Notes: generated from the sequence alone by a model not told the origin. Positions 1 to 6,715 are shown, counted from the first letter of the stretch. The stretch: DNA of 9,620 bases from an uncultured Bacilli bacterium (GCA_947627965.1 CANQYA010000033.1:1-9620); one strand, 5' to 3'. Made by a program: numbers and translations.

Positions 1-72
1 GGCGATATAGGACTCGAACCTATGACCCCCTGCTTGTAAGGCAGGTGCTCTAACCAACTGAGCTAATCGCCC
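1..72 (-). tRNA. tRNA-Val (anticodon UAC), 3' end cut by window edge
   Basis: Read on the minus strand, this folds as a canonical cloverleaf. The acceptor strand GGGCGAT is followed by a D arm with GCTC/GAGC. The anticodon stem CCTGC/GCAGG encloses the loop CTTACAA, giving anticodon TAC, which decodes valine GUA and, through wobble, other GUN codons. The T arm is ATAGG-TTCGAGT-CCTAT. The 3' acceptor strand ends at base 1, so the last acceptor base, the discriminator and any encoded CCA lie outside the window. A strong promoter stands just upstream. Confidence 0.97.
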
Positions 73-101
73 AAAAATAAAATCGTCGTTGGACAGTTAT
101 A

Positions 102-130
102 AATATAACATTTGCTATTTTATTTGTCAA
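102..130 (-). promoter_or_regulatory. Sigma-A promoter of tRNA-Val
   Basis: On the minus strand a perfect -35 box TTGACA (125-130) is followed after 17 bases by the -10 box TATATT (102-107), preceded by an extended TG. Transcription should begin near base 95, about 23 bases before the mature tRNA. This is the strongest promoter in the window, as expected for a stable RNA. Confidence 0.85.
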
Positions 131-158
131 CAAAAAATTCTTTTTTAATTACTTTTTT

Positions 159-530
159 TTAATTTTGTTTACCATTTTCCCTATTTACTTCTTTTAATTT
201 ATCATTAATCCACTTATCTAAATTATTTTTTAAAGGATTAAATCCCGCACTTATTTCTACTATTTTACCCTTTCTACGATTATTAATGCGATAATCAATA
301 TCTTTAATACTAAGCTTTACATGATAATTGTCCTCATCAGTATCGACAACTTTAGCTTTAATAGTTTCCCCAATATTTACATAATCACTAATATTTCTAA
401 CATAATTATTAGATATTTCTGATATATGAATTAAACCACTATAGTATTCGTCTAAAGTAACAAAAATACCATAATTTTCAATACCCGAAACACATCCTGT
501 AATTATTCTTCCCTTTTCATATTTAGACAT
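159..530 (-). CDS. S1-domain RNA-binding protein, YugI/CvfD (general stress protein 13) type
   Basis: A 123-residue protein consisting mainly of one S1 (OB-fold) RNA-binding domain at about residues 5-75. Hallmarks are the G-V-x(5)-YGIFV strand, the GLIHISEIS segment and the closing LSIKD. The C-terminal tail contains a GFNPL...LDKWI element like that of the small YugI/CvfD proteins of Firmicutes, which are about 130 residues long and associate with ribosomes or act in post-transcriptional stress control. That role is family knowledge. I chose the ATG at 530 because an AGAGGG SD lies 8 bases upstream; an in-frame GTG at 539 lies too close to the same SD. The gene has its own promoter and faces away from the NifU-like gene. 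No strong hairpin follows it, only A/T runs, so its message may read into the tRNA. Confidence 0.88.
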   Translation of the reverse strand: MSKYEKGRIITGCVSGIENYGIFVTLDEYYSGLIHISEISNNYVRNISDYVNIGETIKAKVVDTDEDNYHVKLSIKDIDYRINNRRKGKIVEISAGFNPLKNNLDKWINDKLKEVNRENGKQN

Positions 531-550
531 TTTATACACCCTCTAGAAGT

Positions 551-579
551 ATTATAACATTCTCTTAGTATTTTCGCAA
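551..579 (-). promoter_or_regulatory. Sigma-A promoter of the S1-domain gene
   Basis: The minus strand has TTGCGA (574-579), a 17-base spacer and a perfect TATAAT (551-556). The expected start near 544 coincides with the first base of the AGAGGG SD, so the leader would be only about 14 bases long. It is divergent from the NifU-gene promoter, with a palindrome between them. Confidence 0.75.
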
Positions 580-584
580 ACTTC

Positions 585-613
585 TTTACTATTAAAGCCA
601 TTAATAGTATACT
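585..613 (+). promoter_or_regulatory. Sigma-A promoter of the NifU-like gene
   Basis: TTTACT (585-590), a 17-base spacer and TATACT (608-613) precede the start codon by 17 bases. The predicted start near 620 falls inside the GGTGGTGA SD. A perfect inverted repeat occupies the spacer and part of both boxes, so this promoter may be controlled by a repressor. Confidence 0.65.
587..609. repeat. Perfect 9-bp inverted repeat inside promoter (candidate operator)
   Basis: The arms TACTATTAA (587-595) and TTAATAGTA (601-609) are exact reverse complements separated by AGCCA. The repeat overlaps the ends of both -35 and -10 boxes of the NifU-like gene and lies just upstream of the divergent S1-gene promoter. 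The symmetry is directly visible; operator function is inferred from its position. It has no following T run and would lie mostly upstream of the transcript, so a terminator is unlikely. Confidence 0.55.
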
Positions 614-630
614 ATTTGGTGGTGAATTTT

Positions 631-861
631 ATGGAAACAGAAAACAAAATATTAGAAGTAATTGATAAGATACGCCCCTTCTTAATTAGTGACGGTGGCA
701 ATATCGAATATATTAAATTTGAAGATGGTATTGTCTATATTAAATTACTTGGTGCTTGTAGTCACTGTAACATGATTGATGTTACATTAAAAGATGGTAT
801 CGAAATGATGTTAGTAAATGAAGTACCCGAAGTATTAGGTGTAGTAAATGTAGACGAATAG
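631..861 (+). CDS. yutI: Short NifU-like (Nfu) iron-sulfur cluster scaffold/carrier, YutI type
   Basis: A 76-residue protein equal to the stand-alone Nfu domain. It has the N-terminal helix and strand signature RPFLISDGGNIE (residues 15-26), a beta segment, then GACSHCNM with the CxxC pair Cys43/Cys46, followed by the TLKDGIE helix. Two subunits typically hold one labile [4Fe-4S] cluster between their CxxC motifs and pass it to apo-proteins; this is family knowledge. Length matches the small Bacillus YutI (about 80 residues). The ATG at 631 is chosen because GGTGGTGA lies 5 bases upstream; in-frame TTG/GTG codons from 616 are part of that SD. The gene is monocistronic and convergent with the yutH-like gene, which in B. 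subtilis is also close by. Confidence 0.93.
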   Translation: METENKILEVIDKIRPFLISDGGNIEYIKFEDGIVYIKLLGACSHCNMIDVTLKDGIEMMLVNEVPEVLGVVNVDE

Positions 862-1784
862 TCTATTTTTTTTAACCATTCAATCTCAAATAAATCATGA
901 TTTTTTTTCAATAATTTATATATGTAATATAGATATTCTTCATATTCATTCATTTTATCTACTAACTTTAGGCAATCTTCTACCTTTATTTTATTTTCAT
1001 AAAACATCTCAAATCTATCAAAAAAGAAAGATGGAAAAAGCATTCTTGCTATTAAGAGGTTCGCACCATAATTAGATAGATTTAATTCATTAAGGAAATT
1101 ATCAATATTTACTTTTAAATAACTATTATTAAAAAAAATTAATTTTAAATAGTCAGATGCATCTCTTACGGGATGATCAATAACTAAATAAAGAGGATTA
1201 TATAATTCTTTTAAAGAAGTATTATTAAGGCGATTATGACTTACTACTAAGCGATCGCTCATACTAGGGGTTATTTTTTTTAAAGTATTATTCGCATATT
1301 TTATTGCATTTTCTCCTAATCCAATAAAATAATTAACATATCTGTTAATAAAATTATAATGATTAATATTATGATTAATAAATATCTCAAAATAATCTAT
1401 CTTTTTAGTCCACAAATCTACCCACTTAAATTTATTTAATCTATTTAATATATTATTATTGTACTTTATAGCTATATTAGTATCTAATAAATCAAGAAAA
1501 TCAAACTCTTTATCAATCATAATATTTTGTAACATTAAAATATAAGTTTTATTATTATTAATAGTAAATATTTGTCCATATTTATTAGAAATAATTTGAT
1601 AAAAAGGTTTATTGTTATTTAATAAAATTTGATTTAATAAATATAAAGCTTCATAATCAAGGTTCTTTTCTTTTATATATTGAAAAACAAAATTATTCCC
1701 ATGATATACAAAGTAATAATTTTCATCAATCATTCTAATATTATCAATATTAATATTATAAAAATAATTAATTATATTTTTCAT
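762..1784 (-). CDS. yutH: YutH-like spore-coat-associated protein (CotS-type degenerate kinase); 3' end anomalous
   Basis: The 340-residue frame has the layout of YutH/CotS-family proteins, which carry a kinase-like fold and associate with the endospore coat. Visible marks are a hydrophobic beta-rich N-lobe (1-90), FIGLGENA (153-160), SHNRL (182-186) at the catalytic-loop position, and IDHPVRD (202-208) where active aminoglycoside-kinase relatives have the metal-binding Asp. The usual catalytic HGD-type loop is not evident, so it is probably a pseudokinase. The ATG at 1784 has AGAGGG 7 bases upstream. Homology seems to end at W303-L-K-K. The frame then continues 100 bases antisense into the NifU-like gene and stops at TGA (762-764). 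One base fewer in an A8 run would give TAG at 863-865 and a 306-residue protein. A next-door NifU gene matches the B. subtilis yutI-yutH proximity. Confidence 0.75.
   Translation of the reverse strand: MKNIINYFYNINIDNIRMIDENYYFVYHGNNFVFQYIKEKNLDYEALYLLNQILLNNNKPFYQIISNKYGQIFTINNNKTYILMLQNIMIDKEFDFLDLLDTNIAIKYNNNILNRLNKFKWVDLWTKKIDYFEIFINHNINHYNFINRYVNYFIGLGENAIKYANNTLKKITPSMSDRLVVSHNRLNNTSLKELYNPLYLVIDHPVRDASDYLKLIFFNNSYLKVNIDNFLNELNLSNYGANLLIARMLFPSFFFDRFEMFYENKIKVEDCLKLVDKMNEYEEYLYYIYKLLKKNHDLFEIEWLKKIDYSSTFTTPNTSGTSFTNIISIPSFNVTSIMLQ
847..873 (+). terminator. Intrinsic terminator overlapping the end of the NifU-like gene
   Basis: TAGAC (851-855), loop GAATA (856-860) and GTCTA (861-865) form a 5-bp stem, extendable outward by a G-U pair and A-T pairs around one mismatch, followed directly by eight T (866-873). 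The NifU-gene stop codon TAG (859-861) sits in the loop and at the start of the second arm. The T tract is also the A8 run near the expected 3' end of the convergent yutH-like gene. Confidence 0.6.
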
Positions 1785-1801
1785 AGAAAATCCCTCTTTA
1801 A

Positions 1802-1831
1802 ATTTTATGTTTAAAATAAGAAAAAAGAATA
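1802..1831 (-). promoter_or_regulatory. Possible sporulation (sigma-E-like) promoter of yutH-like gene
   Basis: On the minus strand CATAAAAT (1802-1809) resembles the Bacillus sigma-E -10 consensus CATACAaT. TATTCTT (1825-1831), 15 bases upstream, partly matches its -35. The predicted start would fall within the SD AGAGGG (1792-1797), which weakens the call. A poor sigma-A alternative exists: TTTACA (1835-1840) with TATTTT (1813-1818). Confidence 0.25.
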
Positions 1832-1880
1832 AAATGTAAAGGTAATTGTAAATTAAACTTTATATAAGTAAAAAGTATTA

Positions 1881-1895
1881 AAAATATGATATAAT
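1881..1895 (+). promoter_or_regulatory. Extended -10 promoter of the 700-residue protein gene
   Basis: A perfect TATAAT (1890-1895) preceded by TGA forms an extended -10 element. No convincing -35 box is seen 16-18 bases upstream, as is common for extended -10 promoters. Transcription should begin near 1902, leaving a leader of about 20 bases that contains the SD AGGGTGA (1910-1916). Confidence 0.6.
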
Positions 1896-1922
1896 TTCAT
1901 TAATATATGAGGGTGATTAACT

Positions 1923-4025
1923 ATGAAAATAATTATAAATCCTAAATTAAGAAAATTAAAAAAGGAATTGGATTATTTTAATTTAGAATATCAAGATTAT
2001 ATGTTAGATAAAAGGTTATTAAACGTTAGTGACCCCGTTTCTTTTCTTGACTCTTTACAAAATATTCCTCTTAATAAAGAACAATTTAGTTTTCTTGCTA
2101 GCTTATATGATGATAACCAAGAGTTATTTTATAAATTAAAAAAGTTGTTAGGAAGTAACTATGGACTTAGTCAAAATGAAATTAACTTATATCAAGAAGA
2201 AAAAGATATTTATGAGAAATTAGTTGATATTAAAATAAATAATACAAATATTGATAGTTTAAATCAAGAATTTATCGATATGTGGGGAGAAGATTTTGTA
2301 AAAGAAAACTATAATATTATTAGGATGTTTAATTATGACGATATTAAAGAGTATGCTGATGTTTTAAAAAGTAATCCCACTAGATTAAAAGAAATTGTAC
2401 CTTTATTAGATAGTAGTAATAAAAAATATTTAAAACAGCTTTTAGCATTACCTAGCGATGCTGATATAAAGGATATTGTTAATAATTTAAAATTATTAAA
2501 AGATGATTACTTAATAAAAAGTTACTTAGAAAATTATAATGACGAAGATTATAAAACTATTGTTGAAAAAGTAGTAAATAATTACAAGGGAACCGCACCA
2601 TTAGGGGAAAAAATGGAACTAACTGCCATACAATCTAAAAAATTATTTTATTCTTATATAGCAAATGGCAATGTAAATAATAATGAGTTAAGAGATTATG
2701 CTTTAAGAATTTTATCCAATAGAAATATCGATTATTTTAAATTCTATAATGTTTTAGAAGACGCTATTGGTAAAGGATACCCTATTCCAGAAGATGTGGA
2801 ACATTTTTGTAAATATTGTGAAGAAATATATAGTGACCAAAAAACAAAAGAAGAAATATTAAAAGATGCTTACGATAGTATTTATAGTGACGGAATTAAT
2901 TTTGATGCCAACGAAATAATAACAACCGTAAAACAATTTAAAAGCCATGAATTAAGTCAAAATATCATAGACCCTCAAAAAGAAAAAATTAATCACTATG
3001 AAGAATATAGTTATGTAGACGAAAAAGGTAATCAAGTAACAAAACAAATTCCAGTAATAAAAATCGATGATCCTAATTTTAATGCCATTGTCCACAGTAT
3101 TGTGAAAAAAGACGAAAACACTTCTCCTAATTATGAAATAAGTCAAAAACTAGTTGATAATCCCGAAATGTGGGGAAAAATTAAAGGTGGTAATCCTAAT
3201 ATTTCTATGTCATATATGCATAATTATTTCAGTGCTTTTGGTAAAAGAAATGGTGTTGTTCTTGGATTTAACGAAGTAACCCCTGATAGATTAATTGGTA
3301 CTTATAATGGTGACGGTGCTACTACAATGGTTGATAAGACAGACGAAACAGCTCAATTTGTTCCTTTAGAAACTATGACACAAACAGAAAACAAATATGG
3401 TTTAAATAATGGTTGGGGTTACAATGAAATTTTAACTCGTCGCTTTGTAGATGACGAAATTGTTAAACCTGATTACATAATGATTGCTAGTGGCTTAGAA
3501 AATACACACGACATCGAGTTAGCTAAAAAATGGGCTGTCCATTTTGATATACCTATAGTAGAAATAGATATGAAAAAAATAAAGGAATATCATGTCGATA
3601 AATATCAAACTATGCTTGAAGAAATAAAAAATACCCACAATATTAAAGATTATGATGTTATTGATAAATTATATGAAGAAGTAGCATTAATTCAAAATTG
3701 TAGTGATGATCTTTATGACTACACTAACCCTACTTTATTTGATGCCTTTCATACCATTACTCAAAATATAGATATGAATAATTATAATAATGCTAAATGC
3801 ATCAACGAACTTCTAAATAGAATTGATATAGCAAGTAATAATCCAAATTGGTTTGAAATTGGCTACGATACAACAATAAATCCCACTACCAAAAATTATA
3901 ATGATCCTAGACTTACTAGTGAAAAAGTTGAGGTTATGCAACAATATGTTACAGCTATAAGATATAAATGCAATCAAGTTATAAATGCTAACGAAATGGA
4001 AATAACAAGTGGAAAAGCTAGATAG
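1923..4025 (+). CDS. Uncharacterised 700-residue protein with helical N-terminus and conserved-looking alpha/beta core
   Basis: I cannot assign a function. There is no signal peptide or membrane segment, so it is probably cytoplasmic. Residues 1-330 are rich in Lys, Asp, Asn and Leu and look almost entirely helical, possibly as repeats. From about 340 it changes to a mixed alpha/beta region: NISMSY (about 425-430), a Gly/Thr-rich stretch near 455, GWGYNEI (497-503) followed by RRF, KPDYIMIASG (515-524) and DIPIVEID (about 543-550). The last two look like a beta-alpha-beta unit. From memory, large hypothetical proteins of gut Firmicutes carry a similar YNE...KPDYI...PIV pattern; I know no established activity. 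The SD AGGGTGA lies 6 bases before the ATG. It is a single-gene unit with its own promoter and terminator, divergent from yutH. Confidence 0.85.
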   Translation: MKIIINPKLRKLKKELDYFNLEYQDYMLDKRLLNVSDPVSFLDSLQNIPLNKEQFSFLASLYDDNQELFYKLKKLLGSNYGLSQNEINLYQEEKDIYEKLVDIKINNTNIDSLNQEFIDMWGEDFVKENYNIIRMFNYDDIKEYADVLKSNPTRLKEIVPLLDSSNKKYLKQLLALPSDADIKDIVNNLKLLKDDYLIKSYLENYNDEDYKTIVEKVVNNYKGTAPLGEKMELTAIQSKKLFYSYIANGNVNNNELRDYALRILSNRNIDYFKFYNVLEDAIGKGYPIPEDVEHFCKYCEEIYSDQKTKEEILKDAYDSIYSDGINFDANEIITTVKQFKSHELSQNIIDPQKEKINHYEEYSYVDEKGNQVTKQIPVIKIDDPNFNAIVHSIVKKDENTSPNYEISQKLVDNPEMWGKIKGGNPNISMSYMHNYFSAFGKRNGVVLGFNEVTPDRLIGTYNGDGATTMVDKTDETAQFVPLETMTQTENKYGLNNGWGYNEILTRRFVDDEIVKPDYIMIASGLENTHDIELAKKWAVHFDIPIVEIDMKKIKEYHVDKYQTMLEEIKNTHNIKDYDVIDKLYEEVALIQNCSDDLYDYTNPTLFDAFHTITQNIDMNNYNNAKCINELLNRIDIASNNPNWFEIGYDTTINPTTKNYNDPRLTSEKVEVMQQYVTAIRYKCNQVINANEMEITSGKAR

Positions 4026-4065
4026 TATTAGAAGAAAATAGTAAATAAAAAAAATCAAAGTAATT

Positions 4066-4097
4066 AAAAATCGGTATATTATTTTACCGATTTTTTT
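4066..4097 (+). terminator. Intrinsic terminator after the 700-residue protein gene (bidirectional shape)
   Basis: AAAAATCGGTA (4066-4076) and TACCGATTTTT (4085-4095) form a perfect 11-bp stem with an 8-base loop, continuing into a seven-T tract (4091-4097), 41 bases after the stop codon. The A run on the left arm also gives a T tract on the minus strand, so it can act as a back-up for the opposing operon. Confidence 0.85.
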
Positions 4098-4146
4098 AGT
4101 AATTATCAATGAAAAGTCACTTACCTAAAATTTTTTAAGAACCACA

Positions 4147-4177
4147 ATAAAAGCTATAGCAACATTTCACTATAGCT
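4147..4177 (-). terminator. Intrinsic terminator of the DUF1292 / 619-residue protein operon
   Basis: On the minus strand AGCTATAG (4170-4177) and CTATAGCT (4152-4159) make a perfect 8-bp stem with a 10-base loop, followed by TTTATT. It stands 14 bases after the TAA of the 619-residue gene. The T tract is interrupted by one A, so efficiency may be moderate. Confidence 0.7.
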
Positions 4178-4190
4178 CTATTTAATAAAT

Positions 4191-6050
4191 TTATCTTCTA
4201 GAACCCTGTCCTAAACCAAATTCCATAGCTTGCGATGTAAGGTCAGCTACATTAGTATTTAGTGCTTCATTTTGTGTTTTAGCTTCGTCACGTCTGTTTA
4301 TATTACCTCTTGCAATATTTTCGGCACGATCGGCTTCTTCTTTAGCTTGCTGAGCCGATTTTGCAAGTTCCAAATACTTCTCTAACATAGCCTTTTGTTC
4401 TTGAAGAACAGCATTTTGTCTATCTAATTCTCCCTTATCACGGATAGCATCAGCATTTTTATCTTGCCATTCTGCACGACGTTTCTCTTCATCTTCTCTT
4501 TTTCTACGCATATTGTCCAAATCTTCTTTAGTACAAACTATAGTTATTGGTGCTCCGGTTTGAATAGCTCTTTCCACTTTACTACCCTTGCCATCGCCAC
4601 TAGTTGTTCTAGTCATTCCTTGTAATATATCGCTAGAAGTGATACCACGAGGCTCTTCTTTAGTTACGTCTTTAGCTTCTTCTTTTTCAGGAGCAACTTC
4701 TTCGCTACGTTCTACACCTTGTAATATTTGTTCTATTGTTATTCCATTATTTTTATTTCCAACTTTAGGTTCTTTTTGCTCTTCTTCACTAACAACAGGT
4801 TCTTCTCTTACTGGTTGAACAGTATCAACTTTTTCTTTATTTTTTAAGTTAGCAATTATTTCTTCTACTGATTTTCTAGCTTTCTCATTTAAGTATGGTA
4901 AAGTTGCTTCTAAGCGAGCAATAGTGTCATTATCTTGAGAGGTATTTAAAGGTTTTTCTTCTTTTTGTTCTTCAACAACTGGTTGTCTTTCTTCGATGCT
5001 TGTTTTTTCGCTAGCTTTTGAAGTACCAAACACACCTGATGCTATCTCTGACAATGATTTTTCTTGTTGTTCTGTTTCAGTGTTTGATTTTTCAGCAACT
5101 GGCTGTTCTTGTTCAGAAGGAACTTCTTCGTTACGTTTTACACCCTGTAATATTTGTTCCATTGTTATTCCATTATTTTTATTTTCAACTTTAGGTTCTT
5201 CTTTCTTTTCTTCACTAACAATAGGTTCTTTCTCTACTTCTTGAGTGTCATTTCCGCTTTCCTTAGCTTTGGCCGTACCTTTTAAAATATCACTAAGCGA
5301 AATAGGCTTTTCTTTAGGTTCTTCAGCTTTAGAAACATTTTCTTCTACTTTTTCAGTTGATATTCTTTCTTCTTCTGGAGCTTTATCGATATTTGCTGGC
5401 CCTTCTTTATTTTCTTTTACAATAAATCCTCTTAAGTTTTCTAATTTATCGTCACCTTTTTTAGGTAACTTTAATTCTCTTATTTTATTAATATTGATTT
5501 CTTCTTTAGTAGTTGCTTCTCTTAAGTTAGGATCTTCAAAAAGAGCATTCTTAACACTATTTTCGATATTAGTTCTTGTATCTTTAGCAATTTTTCTAGC
5601 ATAAGCATTTATAGCCCTATTGTTCTTAATCTTAACACGTATTCTTTCTAAAGGAAATAAGGCAACTCTTACAGCACGGGCATTAAACTTTTTCCCTACT
5701 GTATTAGTAGCTATCTTTTTAATATCTTCGTCCAAAAGCACAACAGCCAATTTACTAAGTTTTTTAGAAATATCCCTAGCTTTTAATGCTTCGTACTCTG
5801 CTTCATTATTGATACTATATTGATTTCTATTATGGCTCATAGTTCTAGCCATATTAGCATGCTGGCTCATTTCATAATATAGTTCATTATATCTTGCATA
5901 TGCTTTATCTAATTTTCTTTCACTTATTTTTTTTCTTAAAGGTGTGATTGTACGATTAGATAATGCCGCAACCATTATTTTAAATTTACTATCAGACGCT
6001 ACTCTTGAAGGTGCCTCCTTTTGCCTAATTATCTTTTGTTCTTCTGACAT
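4191..6050 (-). CDS. Uncharacterised 619-residue Glu/Lys-rich protein with five short repeated motifs and C-terminal coiled coil
   Basis: Function unknown; no signal peptide, membrane span or enzyme motif is seen. There are three parts. Residues 1-190 are basic and helical (ISERKLDKAYARYNELYYEM and onward). Residues 190-490 are acidic, low-complexity and probably disordered, with five copies of a motif like I-T-x-x-(E/D/Q)-I-L-Q-G at about 250-258, 295-303, 331-339 (degenerate), 437-445 and 470-478. Residues about 500-600 are a charged coiled coil (EDLDNMRRKREDEEKRR and following) ending in GLGQGSRR. Such a layout suits a scaffold or adaptor whose motifs bind a partner; this is inference. The ATG at 6050 has a near-perfect AGGGAGG SD 7 bases upstream. 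It is 14 bases downstream of the DUF1292 gene and shares its promoter. Confidence 0.88.
   Translation of the reverse strand: MSEEQKIIRQKEAPSRVASDSKFKIMVAALSNRTITPLRKKISERKLDKAYARYNELYYEMSQHANMARTMSHNRNQYSINNEAEYEALKARDISKKLSKLAVVLLDEDIKKIATNTVGKKFNARAVRVALFPLERIRVKIKNNRAINAYARKIAKDTRTNIENSVKNALFEDPNLREATTKEEININKIRELKLPKKGDDKLENLRGFIVKENKEGPANIDKAPEEERISTEKVEENVSKAEEPKEKPISLSDILKGTAKAKESGNDTQEVEKEPIVSEEKKEEPKVENKNNGITMEQILQGVKRNEEVPSEQEQPVAEKSNTETEQQEKSLSEIASGVFGTSKASEKTSIEERQPVVEEQKEEKPLNTSQDNDTIARLEATLPYLNEKARKSVEEIIANLKNKEKVDTVQPVREEPVVSEEEQKEPKVGNKNNGITIEQILQGVERSEEVAPEKEEAKDVTKEEPRGITSSDILQGMTRTTSGDGKGSKVERAIQTGAPITIVCTKEDLDNMRRKREDEEKRRAEWQDKNADAIRDKGELDRQNAVLQEQKAMLEKYLELAKSAQQAKEEADRAENIARGNINRRDEAKTQNEALNTNVADLTSQAMEFGLGQGSRR
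4695..4804. repeat. Intragenic direct repeat, copy A (110 bp)
   Basis: By eye it matches 5121-5230 at all but about 9 of 110 positions, without gaps, at an exact offset of 426 bases (142 codons). In the 619-residue protein it encodes the segment around NKNNGITIEQILQGVERSEE. Confidence 0.9.
5121..5230. repeat. Intragenic direct repeat, copy B (110 bp)
   Basis: Partner of 4695-4804, encoding the segment around NKNNGITMEQILQGVKRNEE. The frame is kept and several differences are synonymous, so the duplication is under coding constraint. Confidence 0.9.
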
Positions 6051-6064
6051 AGTAAAACCTCCCT

Positions 6065-6352
6065 CTATTGTTCTTTATCATCATCTTTTGCAAGTTCTTT
6101 TAATACATTCTTAATTCTTGACCATTCTTCGTCAGTTTCTACACTACCAAGTTTTGGATCTTCTCCCTCGCTTCTTATTAATGATGCAACATAAATAGTT
6201 ACATTACCAGCCTCATCAGTTTCGTTTTTAGTATATACAATATACTCTTTCTTAGTATCCGTAAACTCAAAGCTTAATAAAACTTCCACTTCATCTATTG
6301 ATCCATCTTCTAAAACAATTGACATAATTTTCTTATCGTCTGTCATATTCAT
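6065..6352 (-). CDS. DUF1292 family protein (YrzB-like)
   Basis: A 95-residue acidic protein of the DUF1292 family, small Firmicute proteins of unknown function. The typical pattern is present: an acidic start, a V-L-E-D-G-S strand, EVEVLLSFEF (about residues 20-30), KKEYIVYTK, an acidic turn, a VTIYVASLI strand and a C-terminal helix with EEWSRIKNVLKEL. No cysteines, signal peptide or membrane span. AGGAGG lies 9 bases before the ATG at 6352; a second in-frame ATG two codons on is spaced less well. It is the first gene of an operon with the 619-residue protein. In other Firmicutes DUF1292 genes usually sit by ruvX/yrrK, so this pairing is unusual. Confidence 0.8.
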   Translation of the reverse strand: MNMTDDKKIMSIVLEDGSIDEVEVLLSFEFTDTKKEYIVYTKNETDEAGNVTIYVASLIRSEGEDPKLGSVETDEEWSRIKNVLKELAKDDDKEQ

Positions 6353-6389
6353 ATAATATAACCTCCTCTTATCCTATACATATAACTTT

Positions 6390-6417
6390 ATTTTACCATA
6401 TTTTTACTATATTTCAA
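6390..6417 (-). promoter_or_regulatory. Sigma-A promoter of the DUF1292 operon
   Basis: The minus strand has TTGAAA (6412-6417), a 16-base spacer, and TAAAAT (6390-6395) with an extended TGG just before it. The start is expected near 6383, about 30 bases before the ATG. There is no clear hairpin between yutD and this promoter, so some readthrough from yutD is possible. Confidence 0.65.
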
Positions 6418-6433
6418 TATTTTTCTCTTATTT

Positions 6434-6715
6434 TTATTTATTTTCTTTCTTTTTTAAAATAAAATGTCGACACTCATAAGCACAATATTTATTAATATAT
6501 TCGTCAACCGTACTAATCTTATTTATTGCATTAGCTTTCTTATTAGTATCAGCATAAAAACCTTTTAATCTTAACTTACTATAAGCATAATCACCAACTA
6601 TGTAATCATAATCATTAAAGTAATCTGTCGCAAGACTTATCACTTCGTCCAAATTAAACCCATCTTTATAATTTTTAATTAATTCATATTCATTATTATT
6701 TATTATTATTTTCAT
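6434..6715 (-). CDS. yutD: YutD-like protein (DUF1027)
   Basis: A 93-residue protein with the characteristic YutD pattern: YELIKNYKDGFN near the N-terminus (10-21), then YDYIVGDYAYSKLRLKGFY (36-54), KISTVDEYI and a short Cys-containing end YCAYECRHFILKK. YutD is a small conserved cytoplasmic protein of Bacilli; I know no firm biochemical role. The ATG at 6715 has an AAGGTG SD about 3 bases upstream, a little close. It lies 33 bases after yunB but has its own promoter, whose -35 lies in the yunB end. In B. subtilis yutD and yunB are also near neighbours. Confidence 0.88.
   Translation of the reverse strand: MKIIINNNEYELIKNYKDGFNLDEVISLATDYFNDYDYIVGDYAYSKLRLKGFYADTNKKANAINKISTVDEYINKYCAYECRHFILKKKENK

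Noticed and set aside
131..158. Possible terminator after the S1-domain gene
   Set aside because: Only A and T runs that could pair weakly; no G-C pair in a stem, and it abuts the tRNA promoter.
2952..3146. Minus-strand 64-residue open frame
   Set aside because: Antisense to the 700-residue gene, Phe/Ile-rich, with no SD or promoter.
3813..4109. Minus-strand hydrophobic open frame across the end of the 700-residue gene
   Set aside because: It is antisense to codons of the large gene and crosses its terminator. Its hydrophobicity is what AT-rich antisense sequence gives.
4588..5823. Chain of open frames on the plus strand opposite the 619-residue gene
   Set aside because: They are complements of Glu/Lys-rich coding sequence (runs of Ser, Leu and Phe), lack convincing SD sites, and mirror the internal repeat. 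The minus-strand frame is continuous and has an excellent SD.
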